A DNA stretch of 64,000 bases from JAVBQJ01 sp031549115. GTDB lineage: Bacteria; Verrucomicrobiota; Lentisphaeria; Victivallales; Victivallaceae. This document shows, piece after piece, positions 44,535 through 54,148 of the stretch. Position 1 is the stretch's first letter; the number at the start of each line of letters is the position of its first letter. The stretch spans positions 1-64,000 of the forward strand of contig JAVBQJ010000092.1 of the NCBI GenBank assembly GCA_031549115.1, given 5' to 3'. Made by a program: the position numbers and the translations under genes. The notes below the pieces were generated by a model. That model was not told where the DNA came from and did not search any database. It was given only the letters and a program-made list of their open reading frames with translations.

Positions 44535-44564
44535 TCGTTCATCCCCGTGTTATTACTTTCGGCT

Positions 44565-45641
44565 TCAATCAATCAAAAATTCCGCAATGCTGTTCCAGAA
44601 CAGCAGCCCCGGCTCGCTGAGCCGGACCCCCTCCCCCTCCCGGAACCATTCCGGGCAGGCGCGGCGCAAAACCGCAACCTTTTCCCGCACCCCGGCGGGA
44701 AATAACATCGCACATTCCCGCGCCGACCAGCCGCCGCAGGTACGCAGTTTCACCGCGAAAATCTCCGCCGTCCGCGCTTCCGGCGCCAAATCATCGTATT
44801 CCGGCGGCGCTCCGGCCAGCCAGCCGTGCACATCCTCGACCTGGCTCCAGCGCCGTCTGCCGTCGAAGCTCGCCGCCGCCGGGCCCAGTCCGAGATACGC
44901 TTCTCCGCGCCAGACCGCGCAATTGTGCCGCGCCCGCGCCCCGGAACGGGCATAATTCGAAATCTCGTAACGCTCGATGCCATGCGCCGCCAGCACCGCC
45001 GCGGTTTCGCGCCACAACGCGACCGACAATTCTTCTTCCGGGCTGTCGAAGCGCAATCGCGCGTTTTCCTCCGGCGTCAATTCATAACAGGAAACATGAT
45101 CGACGCCGGAGGCCGCCGCCTGTTCCAGTTCGCCGCGCCACGCTTCCGGGGTCTGGCCGTTGCCGCCGTAAATCAAATCGCAATTCAGGTGCGCAAAGTG
45201 CCGGCGCCCCCACGCCAATGCGGCGGCGATCGCGTCATCGCCGCAATCGCGTCCCAATGCCGCCCGGCGCGCCGCGTCGAACGATTGCACCCCGACACTC
45301 AACCGGGTCACCCATGGTGTCAATAAACCGATCTTTTCTTCGGTCAATGTCTCCGGGTTGGCCTCGATGCTGACCTCGGTGTTCGCCGTCAGCGGCAGGT
45401 GCTTTTTCACCATCTCCCCCAGTTGCCGCAACTGCCGCTCCGCCAACAATGTCGGTGTCCCGCCCCCAATATACACCGTCGCCGCCGGATTTGTCAAATG
45501 CAACGCCGCCAATTCCCTTTCCAACCGGTCCAGATAGGCATCGATCAATTCTGCCGGGGCATCGCTCTCCGAGTAGAAGGCGCAATAACCGCATTTCCGG
45601 CGGCAAAACGGCACGTGGATATAAAAGTTTTTCAACTTCAT
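44565..45641 (-). CDS. hemW: Radical SAM heme chaperone HemW-like
   Basis: The 358-residue radical-SAM protein has the cluster motif CRRKCGYC (Cys13, Cys17, Cys20 from the chosen start) and YIGGGTPTLL. Its SAM and iron-sulfur features fit HemW, which delivers heme, rather than HemN. The start MKLKNFYIHVPFC is preceded by GGGAG; two ATGs upstream are alternatives (45668, 45689). It lies just after repeat copy C. Confidence 0.88.
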   Translation of the reverse strand: MKLKNFYIHVPFCRRKCGYCAFYSESDAPAELIDAYLDRLERELAALHLTNPAATVYIGGGTPTLLAERQLRQLGEMVKKHLPLTANTEVSIEANPETLTEEKIGLLTPWVTRLSVGVQSFDAARRAALGRDCGDDAIAAALAWGRRHFAHLNCDLIYGGNGQTPEAWRGELEQAAASGVDHVSCYELTPEENARLRFDSPEEELSVALWRETAAVLAAHGIERYEISNYARSGARARHNCAVWRGEAYLGLGPAAASFDGRRRWSQVEDVHGWLAGAPPEYDDLAPEARTAEIFAVKLRTCGGWSARECAMLFPAGVREKVAVLRRACPEWFREGEGVRLSEPGLLFWNSIAEFLID

Positions 45642-45699
45642 CCGGCGCTCCCATACCGTTCGTTTCATCGTTCTGTCCCTTTGCATCACCGGTAATGTG

Positions 45700-45944
45700 T
45701 TCGCCGCCGGTGCGGCACCAGAGTCCGCTCTATATTCCGGGAATCGCTTCGCTCTCCCTGCATCATCGCTACCTCGGGCGGCTTCCGCTCGCCTCCCGGC
45801 TCGCTTCCCGGGATTTCGCCCCTTTCAAGGCGCTACGCGCCTGGGGCGACCAGCAGAATCCGCCTGCTGGATCGGCGTCTCCGTATGACGGAGGGCAGAC
45901 CGCCGCTTCGCGGCTCTATTTTTTTATTTTTTTGTTTTTTTCAG
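45700..45944 (-). repeat. Interspersed multi-hairpin element, copy C
   Basis: On the minus strand it starts in an A-rich tract that also encodes the last residues and stop of uvrB, then ATAGAGCC at 45919. Stems: CCGC-GAA-GCGG; CTCCGT-CAT-ACGGAG; CCAGCAG/CTGCTGG; CGCCCC/GGGGCG enclosing AGGCGC-GTA-GCGCCTT; CGGGAGGC/GCCGCCCG; GGGA/TCCC; and CCGC-ACC-GGCGG near the end. The core is 220 nt. It separates uvrB from hemW. Confidence 0.9.
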
Positions 45945-47957
45945 GGCGCGGACGCGGTCGCGCAGGTCGGCGGCGCGTTCGAACTCCAGGGACTCCGCCG
46001 CCTCCAGCATCTCCCGCTCCAGCTCCTCGACCAGCTCTTCGTATTCCTCGGTCGACAGATTCTGTACCATCACCTCGCCCGAAGACATCCCGTCCTCCCC
46101 GAAAACCTGCCGCGCCGCATCCCCGGCCGACTTCGACGGCTTCCTGCCGCTGACCGCCTCCACCGCATCGCTGATGGTCAGCCGCATCCCGCCCTTGATC
46201 GTCGTCGGCACGATATCGTACTCCTCGTTGTACGCCATCTGCCGGATCCGGTGCTCCCGGCTGACATCGAGCAATTTCTGCATCGCCGGCGTCACCACGT
46301 CGCCATACAGGATCACCCGGCCGCGCTCGTTTCGCGCCGCCCGCCCCGCCACCTGAATCAACGACCGGTCCGAACGCAGGAATCCCTCCTTGTCCGCATC
46401 CAGAATCGCCACCAACGCCACCTCCGGCAAGTCGATGCCTTCACGCAACAGGTTGATCCCGATCAGGCAGTCGAAATCCCCCGCCCGCAATTTGCTCAGC
46501 ACCCGGACACGCTCCAGGGCGTCCAGTTCGCTATGCAGATAACTGGCCCGGACGCCGAGCTCGCTCAGGTAATCGGACAGGCGTTCGGAATTTTTCTTGG
46601 TCAATGTCGTCACCAGCACCCGTTCGCCGCGGGCCACGCACAAGCGGATTTCCGCCAGCACATCGTCGACCTGCCCCTCCAGCGGCCGCAGCTCCACCAC
46701 TGGATCCAGCAAGCCGGTCGGCCGGATCACCTGCTCCACCACGTGAGAACCGGAGTGCGTCAGCTCGTACGGGCCGGGCGTCGCCGAAACGTAAATCGTC
46801 CCCTGCCGCAATTGCTCGAATTCCTCGAAACGCAGCGGCCGGTTTTCCAGCGCCGAAGGCAGCCGGAAGCCGTGCTCGATCAGGGTGCCTTTCCGGTTTC
46901 GGTCGGCCTTGAACATCCCCTGCAGCTGCGGCAGGGTCACATGCGATTCGTCGATGACGGTCAGAAACTCACCGGGAAAATAATCGATGAGGCAGAACGG
47001 ACGGGTTGCGGACAAACGCCGCGACAGATAATAGGAGTAATTTTCAATGCCGCTGCAGTAACCCAGCTCGCGCATCATCTCCAGATCGTAGGTCACCCGC
47101 TGATACAGACGCTGGGCTTCGACCAACCGGCCGTTGTTTTCGAACCACTGCACCCGCTCGCGCATCTCCGCCATAATGGCGTCGACGGCGTTTTCAATCC
47201 GCCTCTTCGGCATCACGAAGTGCTTGCACGGGAATACCATCACCTCTTTGGCGCGGCTCTTCAACGCCCCCGATACCGCATGATGACGGCTGATCGACTC
47301 CAGTTCGTCGCCCCAGAAGCTGATCCGGATGAAGTTGTCGCGCTGGGGCTCGAAAATATCCACCGCGTCGCCGCGCACCCGGAACTGTCCGAACTCCGGC
47401 GACTGGTCGTTGCGTTCGTACTGGATTTCCACCAACCGCCGCAGCAATGCGTCGCGGTCCATCCGGTCGCCGGGCTTGACCACCAGACACAATTCAGCGT
47501 AATCCTCCGGCGACCCCAAGCCGTAAATGCACGATACGCTCGCGACCACGATGACATCGCGCCGCTCGATCAAACTGGCGGTGGTGGACAGGCGGAGCCG
47601 CTCCAGATTGTCGTTGATGCTGGCGTCCTTGGCAATGTAGGTATCGGTCTGCGGAATGTACGATTCCGGCAGATAGTAATCGTAGTAGCTGATGAAGTAT
47701 TCGACCGCGTTTTCGGGAAAAAAGCCCTTGAATTCGCTATAAAGCTGCGCCGCCAGCGTCTTGTTGTGCGACAGCACCAGAACCGGTTTATCCTGCTGCG
47801 CGATCACGTTCGCCAGTGTGAAGGTCTTCCCCGATCCGGTCACGCCGCGCAGGGTCTGCTCGGCCACCCCGGAACGCAGATTGCGCTGCAGCGCCGCAAT
47901 CGCCTCCGGCTGGTCCCCGGAGGGCTGATACTCCGAATGTAATTTAAACAAGCTCAT
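45924..47957 (-). CDS. uvrB: Excinuclease ABC subunit B
   Basis: The 677-residue helicase-like subunit loads UvrC at DNA lesions. It begins FKLHSEYQPSGDQPEAI and has Walker A GVTGSGKT at residues 38-45, the beta-hairpin region YYDYYLPESYIPQTDTYIAK, and a C-terminal UVR domain (LEREMLEAAESLEFERAADL) for UvrC contact. Its last codons (KKTKK, TAA) are made of the A-rich leader of repeat copy C. It overlaps asnB by 14 bases. Confidence 0.98.
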   Translation of the reverse strand: MSLFKLHSEYQPSGDQPEAIAALQRNLRSGVAEQTLRGVTGSGKTFTLANVIAQQDKPVLVLSHNKTLAAQLYSEFKGFFPENAVEYFISYYDYYLPESYIPQTDTYIAKDASINDNLERLRLSTTASLIERRDVIVVASVSCIYGLGSPEDYAELCLVVKPGDRMDRDALLRRLVEIQYERNDQSPEFGQFRVRGDAVDIFEPQRDNFIRISFWGDELESISRHHAVSGALKSRAKEVMVFPCKHFVMPKRRIENAVDAIMAEMRERVQWFENNGRLVEAQRLYQRVTYDLEMMRELGYCSGIENYSYYLSRRLSATRPFCLIDYFPGEFLTVIDESHVTLPQLQGMFKADRNRKGTLIEHGFRLPSALENRPLRFEEFEQLRQGTIYVSATPGPYELTHSGSHVVEQVIRPTGLLDPVVELRPLEGQVDDVLAEIRLCVARGERVLVTTLTKKNSERLSDYLSELGVRASYLHSELDALERVRVLSKLRAGDFDCLIGINLLREGIDLPEVALVAILDADKEGFLRSDRSLIQVAGRAARNERGRVILYGDVVTPAMQKLLDVSREHRIRQMAYNEEYDIVPTTIKGGMRLTISDAVEAVSGRKPSKSAGDAARQVFGEDGMSSGEVMVQNLSTEEYEELVEELEREMLEAAESLEFERAADLRDRVRALKKTKK

Positions 47958-49842
47958 GTTCGAGAAACACTCCCAGGCACAACAATCCCCATTGGAGGTT
48001 CACCGCCGCCTGGTCATGACGGCGCAGCAGCAACCGCGCCCCCTCCGGATCCAGCCAGCCCTCCTCCACCAACGCTCCATTGGTGAGCGTCCGCTCCAAC
48101 TCCGGGCGCCATTGACAGGACAAATATTGCGCCACCGGTACCCCGAACCCCTTTTTGCGCCGCGACGCCAACTCCGGCGGCAGCAGCGCCGGAAACGCCC
48201 GCTTCAGAATATCCTTGCGCGAATTGCCGTTCAGCTTCGCCGCGAACGGCAATCCGGCCGCCCACACCGCCAGATCGCGGTCAAGGAACGGACAACGCAC
48301 CTCCAGTGCCGCCGCCATCGACGCGGTATCCACCTTCGGCAGAATATCATTGGCCAGGTAACTGGTTATATCGGCTTCGGCGAAACGCTCCGCCGGATCG
48401 GAGGTGGTGGTATGCCGCAACACCCCCAGCAGATATTCGCCCGCCGCATCCTCCGGCGCGGCGAGGTCACGCAGCCGCGGCCCGAAAATCCGGTTTTTCC
48501 CGTCGGCTCCGGCCTTGTCCATCAGACGGTAATAACGCTCCAGCTCCCGGAAGCGCGCCAGGTCGAACAGGCGCTTGTATTTTCCGGCCGTGCTGCGCTC
48601 CCCCGCATGCGGCAAAAGCGCCGACAAAGTACCGAACATCAACCGGCGCAGCGCCGGAGGCAGCCAATCGAGCTTCCGGTAAAAACGCATCGCCATGTAA
48701 CGTTCATAGCCGCCGAACACCTCGTCGGCGCCGTCGCCGGAGAGCGCCACCACCAGCTTCTCACGGGCAAAACGGCACATCAGCCCGGTCGGCATAATCG
48801 ACGCGTCGGCATAGGGCTCGCCGACATCGTGCAGCAGCAGCCGCAAAAATCCGAAATCATCCGCCCGCGCCACCTTTTCGTGCGCGGTGAAGTTGTCCAG
48901 CCCCAGGCGGCGGAAGTGCGCCAAGGTATCGCGGGCCGCCTCGCGTTCGTCGTAGGCAGCCTGCTCGAAGCCCATCGTATAGATATCCGGATTCGACGCC
49001 CCCGATTCCAGCACCAGCCCGGTAATCAGGAGCGAATCCATCCCGCCCGAAAGAAAGGTGCCGAGCGGCACATCCGCCATCAGCCGCTTGCGCACCGCCA
49101 GGGTCAGCAGCCGTTGCGTCTCCTCCGCCCACTCCCGCGGGTCCGACGTGAGCTTGTTCCGGTAATCCAGAGAAAAATAGCGCTGAATGCGCAGGCTGCC
49201 GTCGGCGATATCGCAGGCAACGACATGCGCGGGCGGCACCTTCCACACCCCCGGGAAAACCGTTTCCGGCCCCGGCACATACCAGTAACTGAGAAAATCG
49301 CGGACCGCCTCCGGCCGGAACTGCCGCGCCGGAAACGCCGGGTGGCACTTCAACGCATTCAACGAGCTCGCGAATACCAACTCGCGGCCGTTCTGAAAAT
49401 ACACCAGCGGTTTTTTGCCGAAAATATCGCGCGCCAGATACAGCATGCCGCGGCGGATGTCGTACAGCGCCGCCGCGAACATCCCGTCCAGCCGCGCCCA
49501 GACGCCGTCACCGAACTCCTCGTAGCCGTGAACGATCACCTCGCAGTCGCCATCGGTGGAAAATATGTGGCCGCGTGCCCGCAGCTCGTCGCGCAATGCG
49601 CGGTAATTGTAAATTTCGCCGTTGACCACGGCGGCCAGCGAACGGTCCTCGTTGAACAGCGGCTGGATGGCGCCCGCCAGGTCGATCACCGCCAACCGCC
49701 GGTGGGTGAACAGCACCCGGTCGTCATGCCAGGTGCCGTCGCCGTCGGGGCCGCGGCGCGCCATCACCTGCCGGAAACCGGCGGCGATACCGACCGCTGC
49801 TTCCAGCGACGCGAAGTTGATGATCCCGGCGATTCCGCACAT
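47944..49842 (-). CDS. asnB: Asparagine synthetase, glutamine-hydrolysing
   Basis: The 632-residue enzyme has an N-terminal class II glutaminase domain (catalytic Cys2 in MCGIAGI, and NGEIYNY) and a synthetase domain with the ATP loop FLSGGMDS. It makes asparagine from aspartate and glutamine, but similar proteins modify cell-surface glycans, so amidation of another substrate is possible. It follows the STAS gene by 6 bases and overlaps uvrB. Confidence 0.9.
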   Translation of the reverse strand: MCGIAGIINFASLEAAVGIAAGFRQVMARRGPDGDGTWHDDRVLFTHRRLAVIDLAGAIQPLFNEDRSLAAVVNGEIYNYRALRDELRARGHIFSTDGDCEVIVHGYEEFGDGVWARLDGMFAAALYDIRRGMLYLARDIFGKKPLVYFQNGRELVFASSLNALKCHPAFPARQFRPEAVRDFLSYWYVPGPETVFPGVWKVPPAHVVACDIADGSLRIQRYFSLDYRNKLTSDPREWAEETQRLLTLAVRKRLMADVPLGTFLSGGMDSLLITGLVLESGASNPDIYTMGFEQAAYDEREAARDTLAHFRRLGLDNFTAHEKVARADDFGFLRLLLHDVGEPYADASIMPTGLMCRFAREKLVVALSGDGADEVFGGYERYMAMRFYRKLDWLPPALRRLMFGTLSALLPHAGERSTAGKYKRLFDLARFRELERYYRLMDKAGADGKNRIFGPRLRDLAAPEDAAGEYLLGVLRHTTTSDPAERFAEADITSYLANDILPKVDTASMAAALEVRCPFLDRDLAVWAAGLPFAAKLNGNSRKDILKRAFPALLPPELASRRKKGFGVPVAQYLSCQWRPELERTLTNGALVEEGWLDPEGARLLLRRHDQAAVNLQWGLLCLGVFLEHELV

Positions 49843-49848
49843 GACCGG

Positions 49849-50181
49849 TTACGCCAGAAAATCCAGGGCCGGCGCGCGATCCGGGAAAATTTTGAAGATC
49901 AGCGAAAATCCGCTGATGTCGAATACCTCCCGCACGCCGTCGGACAGGCCGCACAGCGCCAGTTTGCCGTTTTTTCCCTGCAGCCGCTTGGCCAGCAGCA
50001 GCAGCACCCGCAACCCGGCGCTCGAAATATAGACCACCTCGGACAAATCCACCAACCACGCCCCGGAGCGGTCCAGAGCGGCTACGATCTGCGTCTCCAC
50101 CTCCGGAGAAGTGGCCGCGTCCAGGCGGCCCGCCATCGCAAGGCACATCCGGTTTCCCTGCTGTTCAAAATCCAATTTCAT
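49849..50181 (-). CDS. STAS-domain anti-anti-sigma factor-like protein
   Basis: The 110-residue SpoIIAA-like protein has the STAS phosphorylation site in VYISSAGLRVL. The partner of an RsbW-like kinase is usually phosphorylated here. GAGAGGAAAG precedes the ATG, which is twelve codons into a longer open frame. Next to the RsbW-like gene, it forms a partner-switch pair. Confidence 0.88.
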   Translation of the reverse strand: MKLDFEQQGNRMCLAMAGRLDAATSPEVETQIVAALDRSGAWLVDLSEVVYISSAGLRVLLLLAKRLQGKNGKLALCGLSDGVREVFDISGFSLIFKIFPDRAPALDFLA

Positions 50182-50230
50182 ATCTTTCCTCTCACAATAC
50201 TTCTGTATCCTCAAGCATCCGGACCCGGGA

Positions 50231-50644
50231 TCACTCCCGGCCGATATGAATCACCAACTCATTGCATTCCCCGGCCCGGGTATATTTCATGCCGCGGACC
50301 ATATTGCGGATCAGGTAAATGCCCACGCCGCCGATTTCACGCTCTTCGAGGCACTTCACGGCATGCTCATTGCACTCCAGCGGATTGAACTCATGCCCGT
50401 CGTCGCGCAGCGTCAACACCACCTCGGTCTCGGCGAAATTGATGTCGACCTCGATCGCCCGTTCACCGGGGGCGTCGTAACCGTATTTGATGATATTGGT
50501 CGCCATCTCCTCCAGCGCCAGATCCAGGACGTAACGGGTCTTGGCGGTCAGGAGTTGATACTCCTCCAACTCGCGGATCTGTTCCGCCAGGCGCATCAAC
50601 TGTTGAATGTCGTTCGGCAGATGAAACAAAAAACGGTTTTTCAC
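50231..50644 (-). CDS. RsbW-like anti-sigma regulatory kinase
   Basis: The 137-residue GHKL ATPase domain has the N-box EEMATNIIKYGY and G-box GVGIYLIRNMV. Such proteins bind and phosphorylate STAS partners. The GTG start overlaps the lipoprotein stop as GTGA. No sigma factor or PP2C phosphatase gene is near, so the target is unknown. Confidence 0.87.
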   Translation of the reverse strand: MKNRFLFHLPNDIQQLMRLAEQIRELEEYQLLTAKTRYVLDLALEEMATNIIKYGYDAPGERAIEVDINFAETEVVLTLRDDGHEFNPLECNEHAVKCLEEREIGGVGIYLIRNMVRGMKYTRAGECNELVIHIGRE

Positions 50645-51159
50645 TTGTGTTCCAGCTCCTTTCCCAACTGTTCGGCACACACCGAAAACGCCTTCACCAT
50701 CGCTTCGGACGTCGCGTCTTCCAACGGCGCTTCGCAACGGAAGTTCACCCACTCCGCCGCGGACGCTCCCGCATCCGCCCGGCGCCATTCGACGCCGAGA
50801 TTCACCGTTTTCCGGCTCAAGTCGGCATCGAACCGGTAGACGCGAAGCTCGAACACCGGCAGTCCGGCGCGCTCCGTCTGCGCTCCGTCCCGGAAGTAGT
50901 TGGCCAGCATCACCTCCGGGCTTTGCAGCCACCGGCGGTATTCATCCACCACCCGTTCGCCCGACCCGGTACGGTACACCATCCGGTTCACCACCCCCGA
51001 CTCATTGAGCACACCGGCCACCGTAAACGGCCAACTCTGTGCCTCCGCATCCATCAAACCGTAAAAATGCGTTTCGTACGAAGGCTCCGGCGAAAACCAG
51101 CACCCGGCCGACATCAACACCGGCAATGACGCCACTGCCAACAACCATCCACGTTTCAT
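50641..51159 (-). CDS. Lipoprotein, ABC-transport auxiliary-like
   Basis: The 172-residue product has a lipobox (LPVLMSAGC, Cys20) and the pattern of the ABC-type transport auxiliary lipoprotein family (PqiC/LptE-like): about 180 residues with VYRFDADLSRK. The match is weak and there is no MCE or ABC gene nearby. It is coupled to the RsbW-like gene. Confidence 0.6.
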   Translation of the reverse strand: MKRGWLLAVASLPVLMSAGCWFSPEPSYETHFYGLMDAEAQSWPFTVAGVLNESGVVNRMVYRTGSGERVVDEYRRWLQSPEVMLANYFRDGAQTERAGLPVFELRVYRFDADLSRKTVNLGVEWRRADAGASAAEWVNFRCEAPLEDATSEAMVKAFSVCAEQLGKELEHK

Positions 51160-51165
51160 AGCTTG

Positions 51166-51921
51166 TCACTCCTCGGGTTTCGGCGGGATGCGCAGCACCT
51201 GACCGATCTGCAGCCCACGCTCCGTTTTTACGGTATCACGGTTCGCCGCCAAAATCAAATTGGCATATCGGGTCGAGCCATACATTTTCCGGGAAATTTT
51301 CGCCGGCGTATCTCCGGCCGCCACCGTGTAGCGGCGCTCGATATTCACCTCTTGCGACGGCGATGCGACGCTTTCCGGCACCGCCGCGGCAACCGGAGCC
51401 GCGGGAGCCGCCGCCACCGGAGCAGGCGCGCTCCCCGGCAGCGGAAACGCCTTCTGCAACATCGCGACTTCCAGCCGCAGCCGGTTGTTTTCGCGCCGGA
51501 GGATCACCAGCTCCCGCTGCAGCCGCCCGACATCCCGGTCCAGCACCGGTTCCGGCGCCGGTGTTTCCGGCTCCACCAGCCACGCATCCAACGCTTCGCG
51601 CCGGGCGCGGCGGCATAGCGCACCGACCGTGTCGTATTCCGGCGAATCCGGCGCCAGACGCAGGAACTCCATATAATGCCCGACCGCGGAAAACGGATCC
51701 TGCAGCTGCTCGTCGTACAATTGCGCCAACTGCAAATGCACCCGGGCGTCGGGGCGAATCCGCAGCAGCCGCTCCAGAGAACGGGCGGCGGCGGCGTAAT
51801 CCCGGTCGGCGATGGCGTGCTGGGCGCGGATGTACTCCGGATGCTTCTGCGCCGGAGCCGGACCGCAGCCGGCAACCAGCAATCCGAGAAACAACACTCC
51901 AATCCCGTATTTTTTCATCAT
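51166..51921 (-). CDS. LysM-domain lipoprotein with TPR-like repeats
   Basis: The 251-residue lipoprotein has a lipobox (GLLVAGC, Cys17 or nearby), TPR-like helices (residues about 30-110), a proline/alanine linker and a C-terminal LysM domain (YTVAAGDTPAKISRKMYG, LQIGQVLRIP) that binds peptidoglycan. It would anchor to the cell wall from the periplasm. A double ATG overlaps the rsmE stop as ATGA. Confidence 0.82.
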   Translation of the reverse strand: MMKKYGIGVLFLGLLVAGCGPAPAQKHPEYIRAQHAIADRDYAAAARSLERLLRIRPDARVHLQLAQLYDEQLQDPFSAVGHYMEFLRLAPDSPEYDTVGALCRRARREALDAWLVEPETPAPEPVLDRDVGRLQRELVILRRENNRLRLEVAMLQKAFPLPGSAPAPVAAAPAAPVAAAVPESVASPSQEVNIERRYTVAAGDTPAKISRKMYGSTRYANLILAANRDTVKTERGLQIGQVLRIPPKPEE

Positions 51922-52607
51922 TTCCGCACTCCCGCCGCCATCAGCAACGCGGCTCCCGTCACGGCGGCCGTTTCCAGCCGCATCACATAGCTTCCGATGC
52001 ACACGCCGGTCCACCCGGCTTCACGCATGGCTTCGACCTCTTCCGGGGTGAAACCGCCCTCCGGGCCGACGACCCAGGCGACTTCGGACGGTATTCCGAC
52101 GGGGATTCCCGCCGCGCCGCCGATGTCGCCGAAAAATCCGGAAATTCCCCGCTTTCGCAGCAACTCCGGCAAAGCGGCGAAGGCTACCGGCGCTCCGATT
52201 TCCGGCACCCACGGATTGCCCGACTGTTTGCACCCTTCGATCATCCGCACCCGCCAACGCTCCGGCGGCTCCTCCGGCATCGCCACCGAGCGGGCGAATT
52301 CGACCGGCGTCAGCGTGGCGACGCCGACTTCGGCGATCTGCGACAACAGCTGGTCCATCCGGTTTTTGCGCGGCGTCGCCGTATACAAATGCACCGTCAC
52401 CGCCGGGCGCACCACCGGCAATTCGGCGACCGCGATCACCGTGCGGTCGCGCACCCGGCCGAGCGCCGCCCGGCCGGCGCCGTCGAACAGCCGCACCTCC
52501 TCGCCGGGGCGGGCGCGCAACGTCCGGAACAAATGTTCCTCGTCGCGCCGGTCCAGCGTCACCACCTCGCCAAGCGCCCACAGAAGTTCAGCAAAAAAGG
52601 TATGCAT
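51918..52607 (-). CDS. rsmE: 16S rRNA (uracil(1498)-N3)-methyltransferase RsmE
   Basis: The 229-residue SPOUT methyltransferase has the knot motif VGPEGGFTPEEVE and the PUA-like N-domain. ATG is chosen; a GTG one codon earlier is also in frame, and either overlaps trmH. It modifies U1498 near the P site. Confidence 0.95.
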   Translation of the reverse strand: MHTFFAELLWALGEVVTLDRRDEEHLFRTLRARPGEEVRLFDGAGRAALGRVRDRTVIAVAELPVVRPAVTVHLYTATPRKNRMDQLLSQIAEVGVATLTPVEFARSVAMPEEPPERWRVRMIEGCKQSGNPWVPEIGAPVAFAALPELLRKRGISGFFGDIGGAAGIPVGIPSEVAWVVGPEGGFTPEEVEAMREAGWTGVCIGSYVMRLETAAVTGAALLMAAGVRK

Positions 52608-53374
52608 CACGCCGTCTCCAACCGCCGTACATATTCGAAAATCACAATCGTCGCCGCCTGCGCCGCGTTCAGCGATTCAAAACCTCCCGGCATCGGGATC
52701 GTCACCCGGCGCCCCGGCGTTTCCGGCGGAATCCCGTGCGCCTCGTTGCCGATCACCACCACGCTGCGTGTGAACAGCCCCTCCGCGGCAAAACAGCTCT
52801 CGCCGCCCGCCGGCACCGTCAGCCAGACCGGACCGAAGCCGGCCTCCGCCGCTGTCCGGGTCAGCTCCGCCAGCGTCGGAAACTCCCGCAGCCGCATCGA
52901 AAACAACGCGCCGAGCGACGAACGGATCACCTTGTCGGAAAAGGGTTCGACGCTCCCGGCGGTATACCAGATTTCGCGCAGCCCGGCCGCCCGCGCGGTC
53001 CGGACCATGGTACCGAAATTCCCCGGATCCCCGATCCGGTCGAGCGCCAGAATGAACGGATCCGCCACCATTCCCGCCGCCGGCGCGGGCGCCTCCGGAA
53101 TCCGCAACACCGCCAGAATCCCCGGCGAATTCACCGTGGCGGCAATGCCGTCGAGCTCCTCGGCCTTTACCTCCATCGCGCTCCCCGGCACACCGTCCGG
53201 GAAACGCCGCGCCAGCGCCGGTGTCAGCGCCACCAGCTCCACCAGCTCCGGCGCCGCGGCAAAGAGCTCCCGGCAGGCGCGTTCGCCCTCGCAGAGCGCG
53301 AGGCCGTACTTTTTGCGTCCGTGCCGGCTATAGAGCGCCCGGATCAGATTCTTCTGGGCCCGACTCAAACTCAT
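52607..53374 (-). CDS. TrmH-family RNA methyltransferase
   Basis: The 255-residue SpoU-type enzyme has a substrate-binding N-domain and the SPOUT motifs LDRIGDPGNFGTMVRTA, VVIGNEAHGIP and IPMPGGFESLNAAQA. Its target (tRNA or rRNA ribose) cannot be told. It follows the TPR gene by 4 bases and overlaps rsmE. Confidence 0.92.
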   Translation of the reverse strand: MSLSRAQKNLIRALYSRHGRKKYGLALCEGERACRELFAAAPELVELVALTPALARRFPDGVPGSAMEVKAEELDGIAATVNSPGILAVLRIPEAPAPAAGMVADPFILALDRIGDPGNFGTMVRTARAAGLREIWYTAGSVEPFSDKVIRSSLGALFSMRLREFPTLAELTRTAAEAGFGPVWLTVPAGGESCFAAEGLFTRSVVVIGNEAHGIPPETPGRRVTIPMPGGFESLNAAQAATIVIFEYVRRLETA

Positions 53375-53378
53375 GCGG

Positions 53379-54077
53379 TCACTGGCCGTTGATTTTGTTC
53401 AACAGCGCCTTGGCTTGCCGGGCGTAGACCTCGGCGGTATAATCGACCTCCATCGGCTTGCTGCCCGCGTTGGCGTCGGCCGCCTGCTGCAGCATCGCCC
53501 TGGCGGCATCGGTCTGGCCGGCCTTCAGCAATATCCGTCCGGCCTGATAGGCGGCTTCGGTGCGGCGCGCCAGCGGCTGCTTCACATCGGCGGCAACCTT
53601 CTTGAAGTTGTCGGCCGCGGCATTGTCGTCACCGGCGTTTTCGTGGGTCGCCGCCGCCAGCATCAGCGCTTCCGCCGTCAGCGCGTAGTCGGCGGAGGAG
53701 CCGACCACCATGTGCATGTATTCCAACGCTTCGGCATAGCGTTTTTCCTTCGACGCTTCCACGGCCAGCTGCATCCGGGCCGGGTTGACCGCCTGGGTAT
53801 TGGCATGCTCTTTGACCACGGCCGCCAGCGCGGTCGAATCCGTCGCCTGGGCCACCGCCGTCGCCGCCGCGTTTTCCCGCGCCTCGCCGACCTGGACCAC
53901 GATATAATAGACGATCACCAGCGCGATGACAACCGCGGCAACGGCGAACAATACACGCCAATTCCGGACCAGCCAGAATTCGAATGAAGCCAGCCGGTCG
54001 GACAACTCCGGCGCCGGAGAGCCTTTTTTGTTGCCGCGGGGGGCGGGGGTCGAACCATGATTTTTTGCTTTGCTCAT
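53379..54077 (-). CDS. Membrane-anchored TPR-like protein
   Basis: The 232-residue protein has one hydrophobic helix (VLFAVAAVVIALVIVYYIVV, 20 residues) near residue 40, then TPR-like helices (ARMQLAVEASKEKRYAEALE and AAYQAGRILLKAGQTDAARA). It resembles YfgM/BamD-like periplasmic scaffolds in topology. AGAGGAAC precedes the ATG, and a longer frame begins 12 codons upstream. Start of the methyltransferase operon. Confidence 0.75.
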   Translation of the reverse strand: MSKAKNHGSTPAPRGNKKGSPAPELSDRLASFEFWLVRNWRVLFAVAAVVIALVIVYYIVVQVGEARENAAATAVAQATDSTALAAVVKEHANTQAVNPARMQLAVEASKEKRYAEALEYMHMVVGSSADYALTAEALMLAAATHENAGDDNAAADNFKKVAADVKQPLARRTEAAYQAGRILLKAGQTDAARAMLQQAADANAGSKPMEVDYTAEVYARQAKALLNKINGQ

Positions 54078-54148
54078 AACTGTTCCTCTGAATGCTCTCT
54101 TGTTGTTGGGCAATTTTCCCGTACTATCTCAAATGTTTTTCGAATTTT

